Below, in pieces: positions 39,631 to 48,211 of a stretch of DNA of 64,000 nt. The stretch's first letter is position 1; every line of letters starts with the position of its first letter. This DNA is from Mucilaginibacter sp. PAMC 26640. Its GTDB lineage: Bacteria; Bacteroidota; Bacteroidia; Sphingobacteriales; Sphingobacteriaceae. Made by a program: the position numbers and the translations under genes. The notes under the pieces are model-generated. The model saw only the letters and a program-made list of their open reading frames with translations. It had not been told where the DNA came from and did not search any database. The stretch is taken from positions 124,001 to 188,000 of the forward strand of contig CP014773.1 in the NCBI GenBank assembly GCA_001596135.1. The letters are read 5' to 3'.

Positions 39631-40223
39631 TTATACCTCCTTAATAGATCATTTTGTTGTGTGTAGAAATTGACTGTACCAAGCAGTTAGGCCATCTATT
39701 GCGTTTTGGAAAAAGATGTTTTAATGACTTACCTGTTTAAAGTAATTATACGGCCATTTCCAAAAAAGGTTATTAATTCATTTGATGGTTTGTTTACTGA
39801 AGTAAAGGGCGTTCTCGATGAGCATATATTACAACAATTATGTAACAGTCTGCCAGTCGTTTAATATAAGAGAAAGACAATAAACTATTATAGGTGAGTA
39901 GACCGTCCCTATTAATCAGAGGATCAAAGAACCAAATTAAAAAAATTGGACTTAAAATAGAAAACGGCAACCTTTCAAAATCTGATATAGTTTGACCTTA
40001 ACGCCCAATTTTTGACTGTTAAAAATCTAAAGCAGCTAACAGAAACAATCAGAAATATTAAACTTCAAAATAATTTGAGAGATTTTCATCTTGAAATTGA
40101 ATTACAATTTATCTAGATTTATTCTAGAAATAAATTCAAATTATTTGTTGGGGATAAAAATAATCAACAAAGCAACTTATTATAAAATTTCCCTCAGGTA
40201 TACCGTTTTGTAAATGATTCTTT
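39631..40223. other. Intergenic, very AT-rich
   Basis: No supported gene. It presumably carries the promoter of the 1899-residue protein gene. Confidence 0.4.
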
Positions 40224-41318
40224 TTAGACTTTTTCTTTTTGAAACAGAGCAGGTACAGTCCCGATTATAATTTTGAGATCCAGCCAAAAAGAATACTTCT
40301 GCGCGTAAAAGTTATCCAGTTTTTTGCGCTCTCGTTCGGACATATCCTCTTTACCGCGTTTGCTTATCTGCCATAGCCCGGTTAACCCCGCAGGTCCTAA
40401 AAAGCGCATCGACCACTCGTTTGATGTAAGCATCTCTGCCTCATAAACTGGTAACGGCCTGTTTCCTACTACAGACATATCTCCTCTAAGAATATTAAAT
40501 AACTGCGGTAGTTCATCTATGCTGGAATTGCGTAAAAAGTTCCCTAACTTCGTAATTCGAGGGTCGTTTTTAATTTTTACAAAAGCTGATTTTGCCGCAC
40601 CTTCATCTTCTAAAGTATATTGATTATTTGTTACCGCCATTTGTGCTAACATTTGGTCTGCATCAGTGCGCATAGATCTGAATTTGTAAAAATCGAATAA
40701 TTTATACCCTGTACCCACACGTTTACTTTTATAAAATATTGGACCTTTAGAATCAAATTTGATTAGAATAGACACCGCCACTAATAAAGGAAACAAACAT
40801 ATAAGCATACCGGTTGATATAAACAAATCGAGCAGGCGTTTTCCTAATGGCATTTTATATCTGGTATCTACTTCTTCAAAAAGGCCAACCAATCTAGGCC
40901 TGACAAGCTTAAATTTAACTAGAAAGTTTAAACGCTCGCGCAGGTCTGAAGTAGTGAACGGATAAGTGTAAAAATCATGAATTTTCATTTGCATGGCTTT
41001 TTCCATCATTTTTTTATTCCTACTTGTTGAAATCATAACAATTATAAGCCCGTTAAGCAAAAAGTTTTTCCTTAAGCGCTCAACCAATAAAAAACAGTTC
41101 TCATCGATATCAACCTCAATTAATATTATGTCAGGGATTGATAAGATGGATTGATTGCCCAAGTAATCCTCAAGGTCCTGTAAGGTATCATTAAAAATTA
41201 TGCGGAATTTCTCACTAAGTTCTTTAGATATCAATTCCTGCATTTCAAGGCCAGCATAAGCGAGGCTAATCTGTAAGCCCCAATTCACGTTCCAATCATT
41301 TGGTATCGAATGCGTCAT
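40224..41318 (-). CDS. Pseudo-receiver fused to a priming sugar transferase
   Basis: 364 residues. Residues 15-135 have a receiver-like fold, but the strand normally ending in the phospho-acceptor reads PDIILIEVD, with Glu68 where Asp is expected, and the usual Lys in KPF is Tyr119 (FYTYPF). After a linker, one hydrophobic hairpin (about 163-186) leads to a bacterial sugar transferase domain (PF02397 type) with GPIFYKSKRVGTGYKLFDFY, KFRSMRTDA, SSIDELPQLFNILRGDMSVV and GPAGLTGLWQ. Such enzymes load a hexose-1-phosphate onto undecaprenyl phosphate to start exopolysaccharide. The start overlaps the preceding receiver gene by 23 bp, so the two are co-expressed. Confidence 0.9.
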   Translation of the reverse strand: MTHSIPNDWNVNWGLQISLAYAGLEMQELISKELSEKFRIIFNDTLQDLEDYLGNQSILSIPDIILIEVDIDENCFLLVERLRKNFLLNGLIIVMISTSRNKKMMEKAMQMKIHDFYTYPFTTSDLRERLNFLVKFKLVRPRLVGLFEEVDTRYKMPLGKRLLDLFISTGMLICLFPLLVAVSILIKFDSKGPIFYKSKRVGTGYKLFDFYKFRSMRTDADQMLAQMAVTNNQYTLEDEGAAKSAFVKIKNDPRITKLGNFLRNSSIDELPQLFNILRGDMSVVGNRPLPVYEAEMLTSNEWSMRFLGPAGLTGLWQISKRGKEDMSERERKKLDNFYAQKYSFWLDLKIIIGTVPALFQKEKV

Positions 41319-41685
41319 AAGCTTTTAAAGCTTGATTAATTTCTAATTTTAAGGAAGTTGGACTGAATGGCTTGTGGATGTAAGCTTCCACTTTGAAAGG
41401 CATATTGGCAACCTGTTCTTTCAGGTCATGCGCTGCCGAAAGTAATATAACTGGAATTTCACGGTAAAAACCACTGATCTTCAAATTTTTCACAAATGAT
41501 TGTCCATCAAAATAAGGCATCTGTAAGTCAGAAATAATGAGCTTAGGTATATTACCATCCTCAAGCCACTTAAAAGCGTCAATGCCATTATTCTTTACAA
41601 CAATGTCAAATTCTTTAGATAAGATAAAATTAAGTAATTTTAAAATACTTAAATCGTCATCAACAACTAGTATTTTTTTTTTCAT
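41296..41685 (-). CDS. Single-domain response regulator
   Basis: 129 residues form one complete receiver: Asp9/Asp10 (VVDDD), phospho-acceptor Asp53 (IISDLQMP), Ser83 (LLSA) and Lys105 (HKPFSP). There is no output domain, so it must act on a partner protein. Its last codons overlap the pseudo-receiver/glycosyltransferase gene, making that enzyme the likely target. No kinase is directly adjacent; the membrane kinase at 32.2 kb is the nearest complete one. Confidence 0.93.
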   Translation of the reverse strand: MKKKILVVDDDLSILKLLNFILSKEFDIVVKNNGIDAFKWLEDGNIPKLIISDLQMPYFDGQSFVKNLKISGFYREIPVILLSAAHDLKEQVANMPFKVEAYIHKPFSPTSLKLEINQALKAYDAFDTK

Positions 41686-42060
41686 TTAATAATATATTCA
41701 TCTAATATATGAATCTGTCTGTTATTGCCATATATCCCAAAATAAAAAACGGTCATTTTAGCTATTATAAATATCCCTAGGGTTTTAAATAACAGCAGAT
41801 GATAATTATTAATTTAAACCATATTATTGTCCTAATGACGTCAATCCGGTTTGGTTTATCCGATTTATATATTTCAAAGACTACAATCACAATATAACCG
41901 ATCCCTTCCTAATCTTCACCGAACATTAACAGCAAGAAGGCTTTTTTGGTAGTCCTCAGTAAATCCTTCAAAATTTCCAGTAAAATTCTGAAAATAGAAA
42001 TATTAAGTTTTTTTGTATCCAAAGAGGTTGCGAAAACCTATTGTGAGGTTGCTTTAAAAT
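41686..42060. other. Intergenic, AT-rich
   Basis: It holds the upstream region of the receiver/glycosyltransferase pair. No gene or repeat recognised. Confidence 0.4.
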
Positions 42061-42370
42061 CTAATCGGCTTCTGTCTTCGGGATAATTACAATGAAAGAA
42101 CTGCCGGTAGGCACTTCGTCCGTAATTTCCAATGTGCTTTTGTTTCGTTTTAACATATCAAAGGCAATCAAAACTCTTAATCCTGAGCCCATCTCCCCCC
42201 TTGGTTCCGGGAGTGGAGTTTATCTAACAATTTTCAAAAATCAGCGCTATTTGTTCTTCCGTCATGCCTTTACCCGTGTCCCTAATCTTAATGTAAATAT
42301 AGTTTTCTCTAACCAAATTCACAATATCAATCCGGCCGCCAGAAGGCGTAAATTTGATCGCATTACTGTA
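42061..42370 (-). pseudogene. Histidine-kinase HATPase fragment
   Basis: The minus strand encodes YSNAIKFTPSGGRIDIVNLV, YIYIKIRDTGKGMTEEQIAL, a stop, then PGTKGGEMGSG-like, FDMLKRNKSTLEITDEVPTG and SSFIVIIPKTEAD with frame slips. These are N-, G1- and G2-box regions of a kinase whose dimerisation domain is gone. Its tail is closely similar to the fragment at 13546. It is joined directly to the C-terminal codons of a DUF892 pseudogene. Confidence 0.8.
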
Positions 42371-42871
42371 ATTAATAAAAGTAACATACGGTCTGCCTTG
42401 GCTTCATCGAAGTTTTCCTTAAGTAATTGACTTACTTGTTTATTTTTTTAATTTAACAGCGGCCATTTGCAACACCTGGAAAGATGCCGTTTCCGTGCTG
42501 TCAATTTTGGTGAGGTAAAATAAAATAGTCAGGTCACGTTACTCTGAATTTTCGCTTTGCTGATGTATCGCTGTAAATGCATCTTAAAGCACTCCGATCA
42601 ATCCCTCGCAACTTTCCACTGATGAATCTGCATTTAGCAGACTATAGATGGCTTCCATTCTAATGATTTGTTTTTCGATGTGGTCCATTGTTTCGGTTAT
42701 GGCGTGTTTCAAATCATTAAAATGCGCATGATCTCTAATTTCTGGCAGCTTTTCTATTAAGTGCGATTTTGCGCAATAAATCCGGTCTAAATGGCCGATA
42801 AAATATGTTTTAAGATGTTCCGGCCCGATGGGAAGAGGTGACAATTGGCTATTTTCGGTTTTATCAATCAT
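42371..42871 (-). pseudogene. DUF892 ferritin-like protein, decayed copy
   Basis: A paralogue of the gene at 16244-16768. The first 95 codons are open (PLPIGPEHLKTYFIGHLDRI, then GLIGVL). A TAA then replaces the Glu of MVEDAYEAI, a second TAA interrupts SE-RDLTILFYL, and a stop with a frameshift follows AAVKLKK. The last recognisable codons (DEAKADRMLLLLIT) run straight into the kinase fragment. Confidence 0.85.
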
Positions 42872-42951
42872 TGCTTTGGAGGAAATAGTAAAGTTTGCTT
42901 AAGCTATTAGCTAACGAGTTTGTTGAAATATCCGGTTGATAACGCTGTAGG

Positions 42952-43236
42952 CTATACAAGGGTAAATATAGTCGGTTCCGGATTAGAATCAATTATTGAA
43001 GAAGATGAAGCCGATGCTATCGCTAAAGTGCCGGCTATTCCGGTCGTCAACAACAGCGACCGCCCACTTTCGGGCTGGTGGATTTTGATTTTATTCCAAA
43101 CTTTTAGAAAGGTTTTTTCAAGAACCAGTTTTGCCCTTGCATCGTTGGTCACCCTCCAGCAAATGTTTTATAGAGAGATGAAGCGTATTGATTATAAAAC
43201 GATTCTGCTTTGCCCCGGAATGGGGTGGTCAATTTA
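42952..43236 (-). pseudogene. ECF sigma factor region 2 remnant
   Basis: The minus strand reads AESFYNQYASSLYKTFAGG, then after a one-base slip in a G-run VTNDARAKLVLEKTFLKVWN, continuing as ESGRSLLLTTGIAGTLAIA. The order YxxYAxxLY, LVLEKTFLKVW, then a degraded RLLTWLxxIARNLAID-like segment, is sigma-70 region 2 of a Bacteroidota ECF factor. Regions 3 and 4 are missing. Confidence 0.6.
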
Positions 43237-43281
43237 ACGCGGAATCAGTGGTCACATTCCACCGGAATCAGGTGGTCAATA
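43213..43281. repeat. Partial copy of the inverted-end element (copy 6)
   Basis: Three spaced CCGGAAT-type motifs, two followed by GGTGGTCAAT, match the TTGACCACC end of the repeat family. It sits exactly at the truncated end of the aldo/keto reductase remnant. Confidence 0.5.
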
Positions 43282-43601
43282 TCAGCGGTATATCCAGATA
43301 CCTGTCGATATAGTCCGTTTTTAGTCGTTTCAAACTTGCTTCCACCTGTTGAATAATATGTTTGCGGGAAAGCCCCCGGTCGTTAACACCGCTGCCCATG
43401 CCACCTCTGACTTTTGTTGCAATCACCAGATCATCCCGGTTGATTGACAGGTTTTTTCTATCGACACCTTAAGTTGTTCGTCTACTGCCGCCTGATCCAA
43501 AGTTCCCATAACCTTAAAAAAACCTTACCACCATAATTCATGGTGCCTAAACTGATCACGGATACCTTTAAACCTGTGTTAACTAACATTTTATAGTGCA
43601 T
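43282..43601 (-). pseudogene. Aldo/keto reductase, truncated and internally deleted
   Basis: From ATG 43601: MHYKMLVNTGLKVSVISLGT, MNYGG, a frameshift to [17 protein letters not shown], then after loss of the segment holding the catalytic Asp and Tyr, [20 protein letters not shown] and [20 protein letters not shown] ending DYIDRYL. It breaks off at repeat copy 6. It lies 5 bp after the AraC gene stop, so it was probably once its cotranscribed target. Confidence 0.85.
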
Positions 43602-43606
43602 GTTTG

Positions 43607-44521
43607 TTAATTGAAAGATTGCCTGTACTCCAGCGGAGACATATTGGTTTTATTTTTAAAAAGCTTATTAAATGATTGCGGAAACTCAAAGCCTAAACTG
43701 AAAGCAATTTCACTGACAGACAAATGCGTACTGGCCAGGATATCCTTTGCTTTATTTATAAGTTTATTGTGGATGTGTTGCTGCGTATTCTGCCCAGTTG
43801 TTGCGCGCAGCATATCACTAAAATAACTGGCAGATACATTCAATTCCTCTGCTAAATTGTTAACTGTAATTGAACCTGTTACTGAATCTTTGTCAAAATG
43901 ATCTGCAAACTTTTTCTCAAATTTTGAAAGCAGGTCATTATTGGCCATTTTCCTGGTTACGAACTGCCTATTATAAAACCTGTTACAGTAATTCAACAGC
44001 AGATCCAAGTTTGATACGATGACATCCGCGCTAAAATTGTCAATCCTGGATTCGTATTCATTTTGAATATTCCGGACTAAGCTCTCGATCAGTTTTTCCT
44101 CTTCGTCAGAGAGGTGAAGCGCCTCATTAACATCGTAGGAAAAGAAACCATAATTTTTAATAGACTTACCTAAAGGATAGTTCCTGATCAGGTCGGGATG
44201 AAACATCAGCGACCAGCCGTCATTATCCCTGTCAGCGCCTTGGTCAACGGCAATAATTTGGTTGGGAGCTGCAAAGGTCATTGTTCCATTGTCGAAGTCA
44301 TAATACTTGCGGCCATACCTTAATTGTCCGCGAAAACTTCGTTTGATGGAAATATTATAGAAATTAAGAACCATGCGATGGATTCCCGCTCCCGATACAG
44401 GTCGCTCATCTGCATGATTGATTAACGTGATCAGCGGGTTTTTTGGTGCTGGCAATGATAGTAACCGGTGCACTTCTGAAACGGAATTGATGGTTTTAAC
44501 AGTTACCTCTTGTTTACTCAA
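43607..44521 (-). CDS. AraC-family transcriptional regulator
   Basis: 304 residues: an N-terminal cupin-like sensing domain (about 30-165, with YGRKYYDFDNGTMTFAAPNQ) and a C-terminal double HTH (about 205-304, with VNNLAEELNVSASYFSDMLR and LSVSEIAFSLGFEFPQSFNK). It is clearly paralogous to the protein at 52091-53002, sharing NEALHLSD and DVIVS..LLLNYCNRFYNRQF. The next genes are an aldo/keto reductase remnant (same strand, downstream) and an SDR upstream, pointing to control of redox enzymes. The ligand is unknown. Confidence 0.9.
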   Translation of the reverse strand: MSKQEVTVKTINSVSEVHRLLSLPAPKNPLITLINHADERPVSGAGIHRMVLNFYNISIKRSFRGQLRYGRKYYDFDNGTMTFAAPNQIIAVDQGADRDNDGWSLMFHPDLIRNYPLGKSIKNYGFFSYDVNEALHLSDEEEKLIESLVRNIQNEYESRIDNFSADVIVSNLDLLLNYCNRFYNRQFVTRKMANNDLLSKFEKKFADHFDKDSVTGSITVNNLAEELNVSASYFSDMLRATTGQNTQQHIHNKLINKAKDILASTHLSVSEIAFSLGFEFPQSFNKLFKNKTNMSPLEYRQSFN

Positions 44522-44594
44522 GATAATTAATTGATTAATCAGAAAAGCCTAAAAAGGCTCTTGTGATTGAAGGTTTTAACTGTGGAATTGTTTC

Positions 44595-45350
44595 TCACTT
44601 AAAGCCCCCGGACACTTCAATGAATTGACCGGTAATGATGTATGAATCATCAGAGGCAAGGAAAACCGCCATTTTCCCGATATCATCAGGGGTAGCCATA
44701 CGCCCCATTGCGCTTCTGGCAATCATTTGTTTAATGGCATCTGATTCCGCGTCTGCTCCAAGTTTTGCTACACCTTCGGTGAAAACGCCTCCAGGCAGGA
44801 TGGCATTTACGCGGATCTTTTGCGGAGCTAATTCCTGGGACAAAGCCCTGGTAATAGAATCAACCGCACCTTTAGAGGCTGCATAAGCCACGGAATAAGG
44901 TTCAGGCCTTGCACTGGCGAAAGATCTGATGTTAATAATACTCCCCCCTTTACTAATCAAAAACTTTACCGCTTCCTGAGTAGTCAGCAAGATACCTAAA
45001 ACATTGATATCAAAAATCCTTCGGTACGATTCTTCCGTAAATTGATCTAATAATGCAAACTCGTAAATACCTGCATTGTTTACCGATACATCAAATCCGC
45101 CGAATTCTTTTAGAGTTCCCTGGAAAAGCTTTATCACATCCGCATGTTTTGACATATCACCCTGAATCGCAACGGCGTTCCCACCGGTTTTTTTAATTTC
45201 AGTTACGACCTTGTCGGCACTTTCTTTACCAGAAGCATAATTCATCACAACTTTTGCACCTGATGCTGCCATTTGTTTTGCAATTCCAGCGCCGATCCCT
45301 TTTGCGGCTCCAGTTACAATCACTACTTTATTCTCTAATTTATCGCTCAT
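44595..45350 (-). CDS. SDR-family oxidoreductase (FabG-like)
   Basis: A 251-residue classical short-chain dehydrogenase: TGAAKGIGAGIAKQM (NAD(P) loop, about 14-28), NNAGIYE (about 90-96), the catalytic Tyr-Lys in YAASKG (about 155-160) and a normal C-terminus ending QFIEVSGGFK. The usual Ser lies in SIINIRSFAS. The substrate is not predictable; relatives include 3-oxoacyl-ACP reductases and glucose or alcohol dehydrogenases. It lies 73 bp upstream of the AraC gene on the same strand. Confidence 0.92.
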   Translation of the reverse strand: MSDKLENKVVIVTGAAKGIGAGIAKQMAASGAKVVMNYASGKESADKVVTEIKKTGGNAVAIQGDMSKHADVIKLFQGTLKEFGGFDVSVNNAGIYEFALLDQFTEESYRRIFDINVLGILLTTQEAVKFLISKGGSIINIRSFASARPEPYSVAYAASKGAVDSITRALSQELAPQKIRVNAILPGGVFTEGVAKLGADAESDAIKQMIARSAMGRMATPDDIGKMAVFLASDDSYIITGQFIEVSGGFK

Positions 45351-45708
45351 CTTACTTTGATTTTGTTAACTCAAAGGTCTGATGTAAATGACGGAAGAAA
45401 GTATCCAAACCAAAGTTACCTGTGTTCAAAACAGGTGTTAGAATTTGGTAGGTACTAACATTGCACTATAAATAGGCTATTCAATGTTTACTGAAATGCA
45501 TGTAAAAAAGAAAATCTTGAAACTCAAGTTGAAGGCTTTTTCGCGATTGCTCCATAGCTGGGCATATCTCGAATCAATTCACCTAATAAATGATAAATGC
45601 GAGTTATAAGCGAAATGCAGCACTTTCACATCCCCAGGCTGGACTTAATTCGAACTATTTAGTCGCGCAACCCAATACTTTTAATGATTTACATTTCACT
45701 AATTAGCG
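45351..45708. other. Intergenic, no supported gene
   Basis: It includes the upstream region of the SDR gene. The right end leads into a hydrolase remnant. Confidence 0.4.
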
Positions 45709-45907
45709 ACGCTGCCTGGAAACACAAACGGGTAAAGCAGTTATCGCAACTGAAGACAAGAGCATCAATCCAGTTATTCAGCGCCGTATTTACAAACGTT
45801 CGAAATCACATGTCGCTGAAGTAAAAGCCAGCCATGCTGTTTACATTTCACAGCCAGAGCGTGTCGCCGAAGTGATCATTAAAGCTGCCACGAATCCTAC
45901 TAAGTAA
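45709..45907 (+). pseudogene. Alpha/beta-hydrolase C-terminal remnant
   Basis: The plus strand encodes VIATEDKSINPVIQRRIYKR, then HVAEVKASHAVYISQPERVA and EVIIKAA, the last strand, catalytic-His loop (SHAVYISQP) and helix of an alpha/beta hydrolase. A few upstream codons (DAAWKH) are in another frame. Everything before, including the nucleophile elbow, is gone. A strong terminator follows. Confidence 0.75.
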
Positions 45908-45920
45908 CTTTCATATATTA

Positions 45921-45957
45921 AGGCCTGTTTACCTCATTATAAACAGGCCTTTTTTTT
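45921..45957 (+). terminator. Strong rho-independent terminator
   Basis: AGGCCTGTTTA pairs perfectly with TAAACAGGCCT around a short loop and is followed by a run of T. It would end the former alpha/beta-hydrolase gene. Confidence 0.85.
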
Positions 45958-46007
45958 AACGTCCTACTTCCGGATTGTTCAATTACACGACAATTAATTG
46001 AATATTA

Positions 46008-46442
46008 TTAAACTTCAGTTTTATCCTGCCAGTCAAAGGTCCCTACCCGCTTCGAGATCAACCACTGGTTACCCATACGGATGTAGTTATCTTTATAAAT
46101 AGCACCGATAGTGGTCTTTATTTTTTTACCATTCTCTTGGCCAATCAAGGTAACCTGACAATAGCATGTCCCCAAAGCTTCGTCACCATCGATGGTCAAC
46201 ACCTGCTGCCCGTTAAAATGATAAACGGTTTCAAAATCTTTAAGGAAATCGTCGAAGGCTTCCGCCATTTCTTTTCTGCCTTTTAGTTTCAGTATGGACG
46301 CCTCCTCAGCAAATGTTTCTGAAACCGCATCTTCAGTAAACAGTTGCACCTGAGCGTTAAAATCTTTTCTATCCCCAAGAATCGATACGGTATCAATAAG
46401 TTCCCGAAGAGATACCCTGTCTTGTAATTCATTAATATCCAC
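46008..46442 (-). CDS. SnoaL-like (NTF2-fold) protein
   Basis: A 144-residue protein with the SnoaL_4 pattern: an N-terminal helix with LRELIDTVSILGDRKDFNAQ, then LFTEDAV, GRKEMAEAFDDFLKDFETVY and HFNGQQVLTIDGDEALGTCY, ending in two strands (NQWLISKRVGTFDW). This cone-shaped fold hosts small isomerases, hydrolases and dehydratases as well as binding proteins; the reaction here is unknown. It lies downstream of the MDR oxidoreductase on the same strand, 142 bp away, and may share its transcript. Confidence 0.85.
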   Translation of the reverse strand: MDINELQDRVSLRELIDTVSILGDRKDFNAQVQLFTEDAVSETFAEEASILKLKGRKEMAEAFDDFLKDFETVYHFNGQQVLTIDGDEALGTCYCQVTLIGQENGKKIKTTIGAIYKDNYIRMGNQWLISKRVGTFDWQDKTEV

Positions 46443-46584
46443 GTTCGTATATCTTTATAAATAATATTGGCCAATTAATCGGCACTATTATATTAAGTTA
46501 AAGCTAAAGGGATGTCTTATTTAAACATCCCCTATTAGCATTTAATGACAGATAATATTTGTTCTTTTTTATTACAACTCCCCT

Positions 46585-47622
46585 TTAGGCCACAGTAAGT
46601 ACGATCTTACCCTGGATGTTCCCCTGGGCTGCCCGTTCATGTGCTTTTTGAGCGTCGGCAAGAGGAAATTTGCTGTCTATGGCTACGCGGATCGTTCCGT
46701 CATCAAGGAATTCAGCAATTTCCGCAAGTTGAGCACCACTTGAACGTACCTGTGTAGTCGACATGGTAATACCCAGCTTTTCTGCCTCCTCAGCACCCGA
46801 TGCACCCAGCCCGAAAATCGGGAATAATGCACCGCCGCGTTTCAGTGTCCGTAAAAAACGACTGGTTGCCGGCCCACCAATAGAGTCAACGACAAGATCT
46901 GCATCAACTACTACATTCTCGGCCCTGATCTTTGTGTAGTCAATGAACTCGTCAACGCCGAGCTCGCGCAGGAATGCTTCATGCTTACCTGATGCTACGG
47001 CGATCACGTAAGCACCTTTCCATTTGGCCAACTGCACGGCAAAGTGTCCGACACCACCGGCTGCTCCATTAATAAGCACCTTTTTACCTTCCAGCGGCAC
47101 AGGGATGTGCTGATCCGGTTGAAGCGGGTTCTGAACGTTGTGGCCTTGCGCTATTATAAACTGCCATGCGGTAAGCAGCGACATTGGCGCGGCTGCGGCA
47201 TGCACATGATCGATCCCGGCAGGCTTTTTTGCAACCTGAACTGCCGGGGCAGTGACATATTCCGCATAGGCCTTACTTTCTCCAAAAACCCCTTCCGGAA
47301 AGCGGACCATGGAATAAACTTGGTCTCCTGCCGCGAAGTCTTTAACATCATCGGCCACTGCATCAACAACTCCCGAAACGTCCGTACCAAGAATGAGCGG
47401 GAAGTTACCCTGAGGTCGCCATTCCGGAGGAAGCGACTTAAAGCCATCACGCAGATACCAGTCCGGCGGATTGAGACCTACTGCATGAACGCGAATGAGA
47501 ACTTCTCCCGGACTTAGCACAGGCATAGGTGCATCTTCATATCGAAATACTTCAGGACCGCCGAATTCATACTGGCGGATTGCCTTTATTATTGCTGTTT
47601 TATCTGTTGATTCTGATTTCAT
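46585..47622 (-). CDS. Zinc-independent MDR (quinone oxidoreductase-like)
   Basis: 345 residues of the medium-chain dehydrogenase/reductase family without structural zinc cysteines: a GroES-like half (VLIRVHAVGLNPPDWYLRDG; LGTDVSGVVDAV) and a Rossmann half with VLINGAAGGVGHFAVQLAKW and FIDYTKI. It probably reduces quinones or enones with NADPH. It is transcribed away from an HxlR regulator, with a palindrome between them, a common arrangement for electrophile-inducible reductases. Confidence 0.92.
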   Translation of the reverse strand: MKSESTDKTAIIKAIRQYEFGGPEVFRYEDAPMPVLSPGEVLIRVHAVGLNPPDWYLRDGFKSLPPEWRPQGNFPLILGTDVSGVVDAVADDVKDFAAGDQVYSMVRFPEGVFGESKAYAEYVTAPAVQVAKKPAGIDHVHAAAAPMSLLTAWQFIIAQGHNVQNPLQPDQHIPVPLEGKKVLINGAAGGVGHFAVQLAKWKGAYVIAVASGKHEAFLRELGVDEFIDYTKIRAENVVVDADLVVDSIGGPATSRFLRTLKRGGALFPIFGLGASGAEEAEKLGITMSTTQVRSSGAQLAEIAEFLDDGTIRVAIDSKFPLADAQKAHERAAQGNIQGKIVLTVA

Positions 47623-47689
47623 TTTACTTTATTTTCATGCAAAACTAATTCGTTTGTATACCTTTGACAAGTATGTACTTATTTGTATC

Positions 47690-47711
47690 TTACATACCAA
47701 AAAGTATGTAA
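47690..47711. promoter_or_regulatory. Perfect palindrome between MDR and HxlR genes
   Basis: TTACATAC-N6-GTATGTAA is an exact inverted repeat with 8-bp arms in the 122-bp divergent intergenic region. A further GTATGTAC lies at 47671. It is the likely operator of the HxlR protein. Confidence 0.7.
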
Positions 47712-47744
47712 TACTGAATATCAATTAGTTATATCTAAATAAAA

Positions 47745-48086
47745 ATGAAAGTTAAAGCAGAAATTCCGGAATGTATACAAAAATGCGGTGTTGAATATGC
47801 TTTTAAGCGAATAGGCGGAAAATATAAGGGCCGCATTCTGTGGCATCTCGGTTTGAAAACCGTATTGCGTTATGGCGAATTGAGCAGGACCCTGCCTGAC
47901 ATTACTACTAAGATGCTGACTCAAACTTTAAGGGAATTGGAAGATGACAAATTGATCATTCGAAAGATGTACCACGAAGTCCCTCCTAAGGTTGAATACT
48001 CATTAAGTGAAACCGGGCAGGAGTTAATGCCTTTTATCGAGCATATACACCACTGGGGGAAGAAACAATTAGAAAATGAAATTTAA
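47745..48086 (+). CDS. HxlR-family transcriptional regulator
   Basis: A 113-residue winged-helix repressor or activator: KRIGGKYKGRILWHLGLKTV, YGELSRTLPDITTKMLTQTL, then RELEDDKLIIRKMYHEVPPK and VEYSLSETGQELMPFI. Cys10 and Cys14 (PECIQKCG) lie before the first helix; HxlR relatives such as YodB and HypR sense quinones or disulphide stress through an N-terminal Cys. It is divergent from a quinone-reductase-like gene, so thiol-based control of that gene is plausible. Confidence 0.92.
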   Translation: MKVKAEIPECIQKCGVEYAFKRIGGKYKGRILWHLGLKTVLRYGELSRTLPDITTKMLTQTLRELEDDKLIIRKMYHEVPPKVEYSLSETGQELMPFIEHIHHWGKKQLENEI

Positions 48087-48211
48087 CAATAAGCATAAGT
48101 AAAGTCATGGCTTTGATACCTATTGCCGATCACATACAGCATAGTCATTTCAATTTTAAAATGTCGTATTAGTTTGTTCCTGTAAACGCAATAAGGAAAT
48201 TAAATAGAAGA

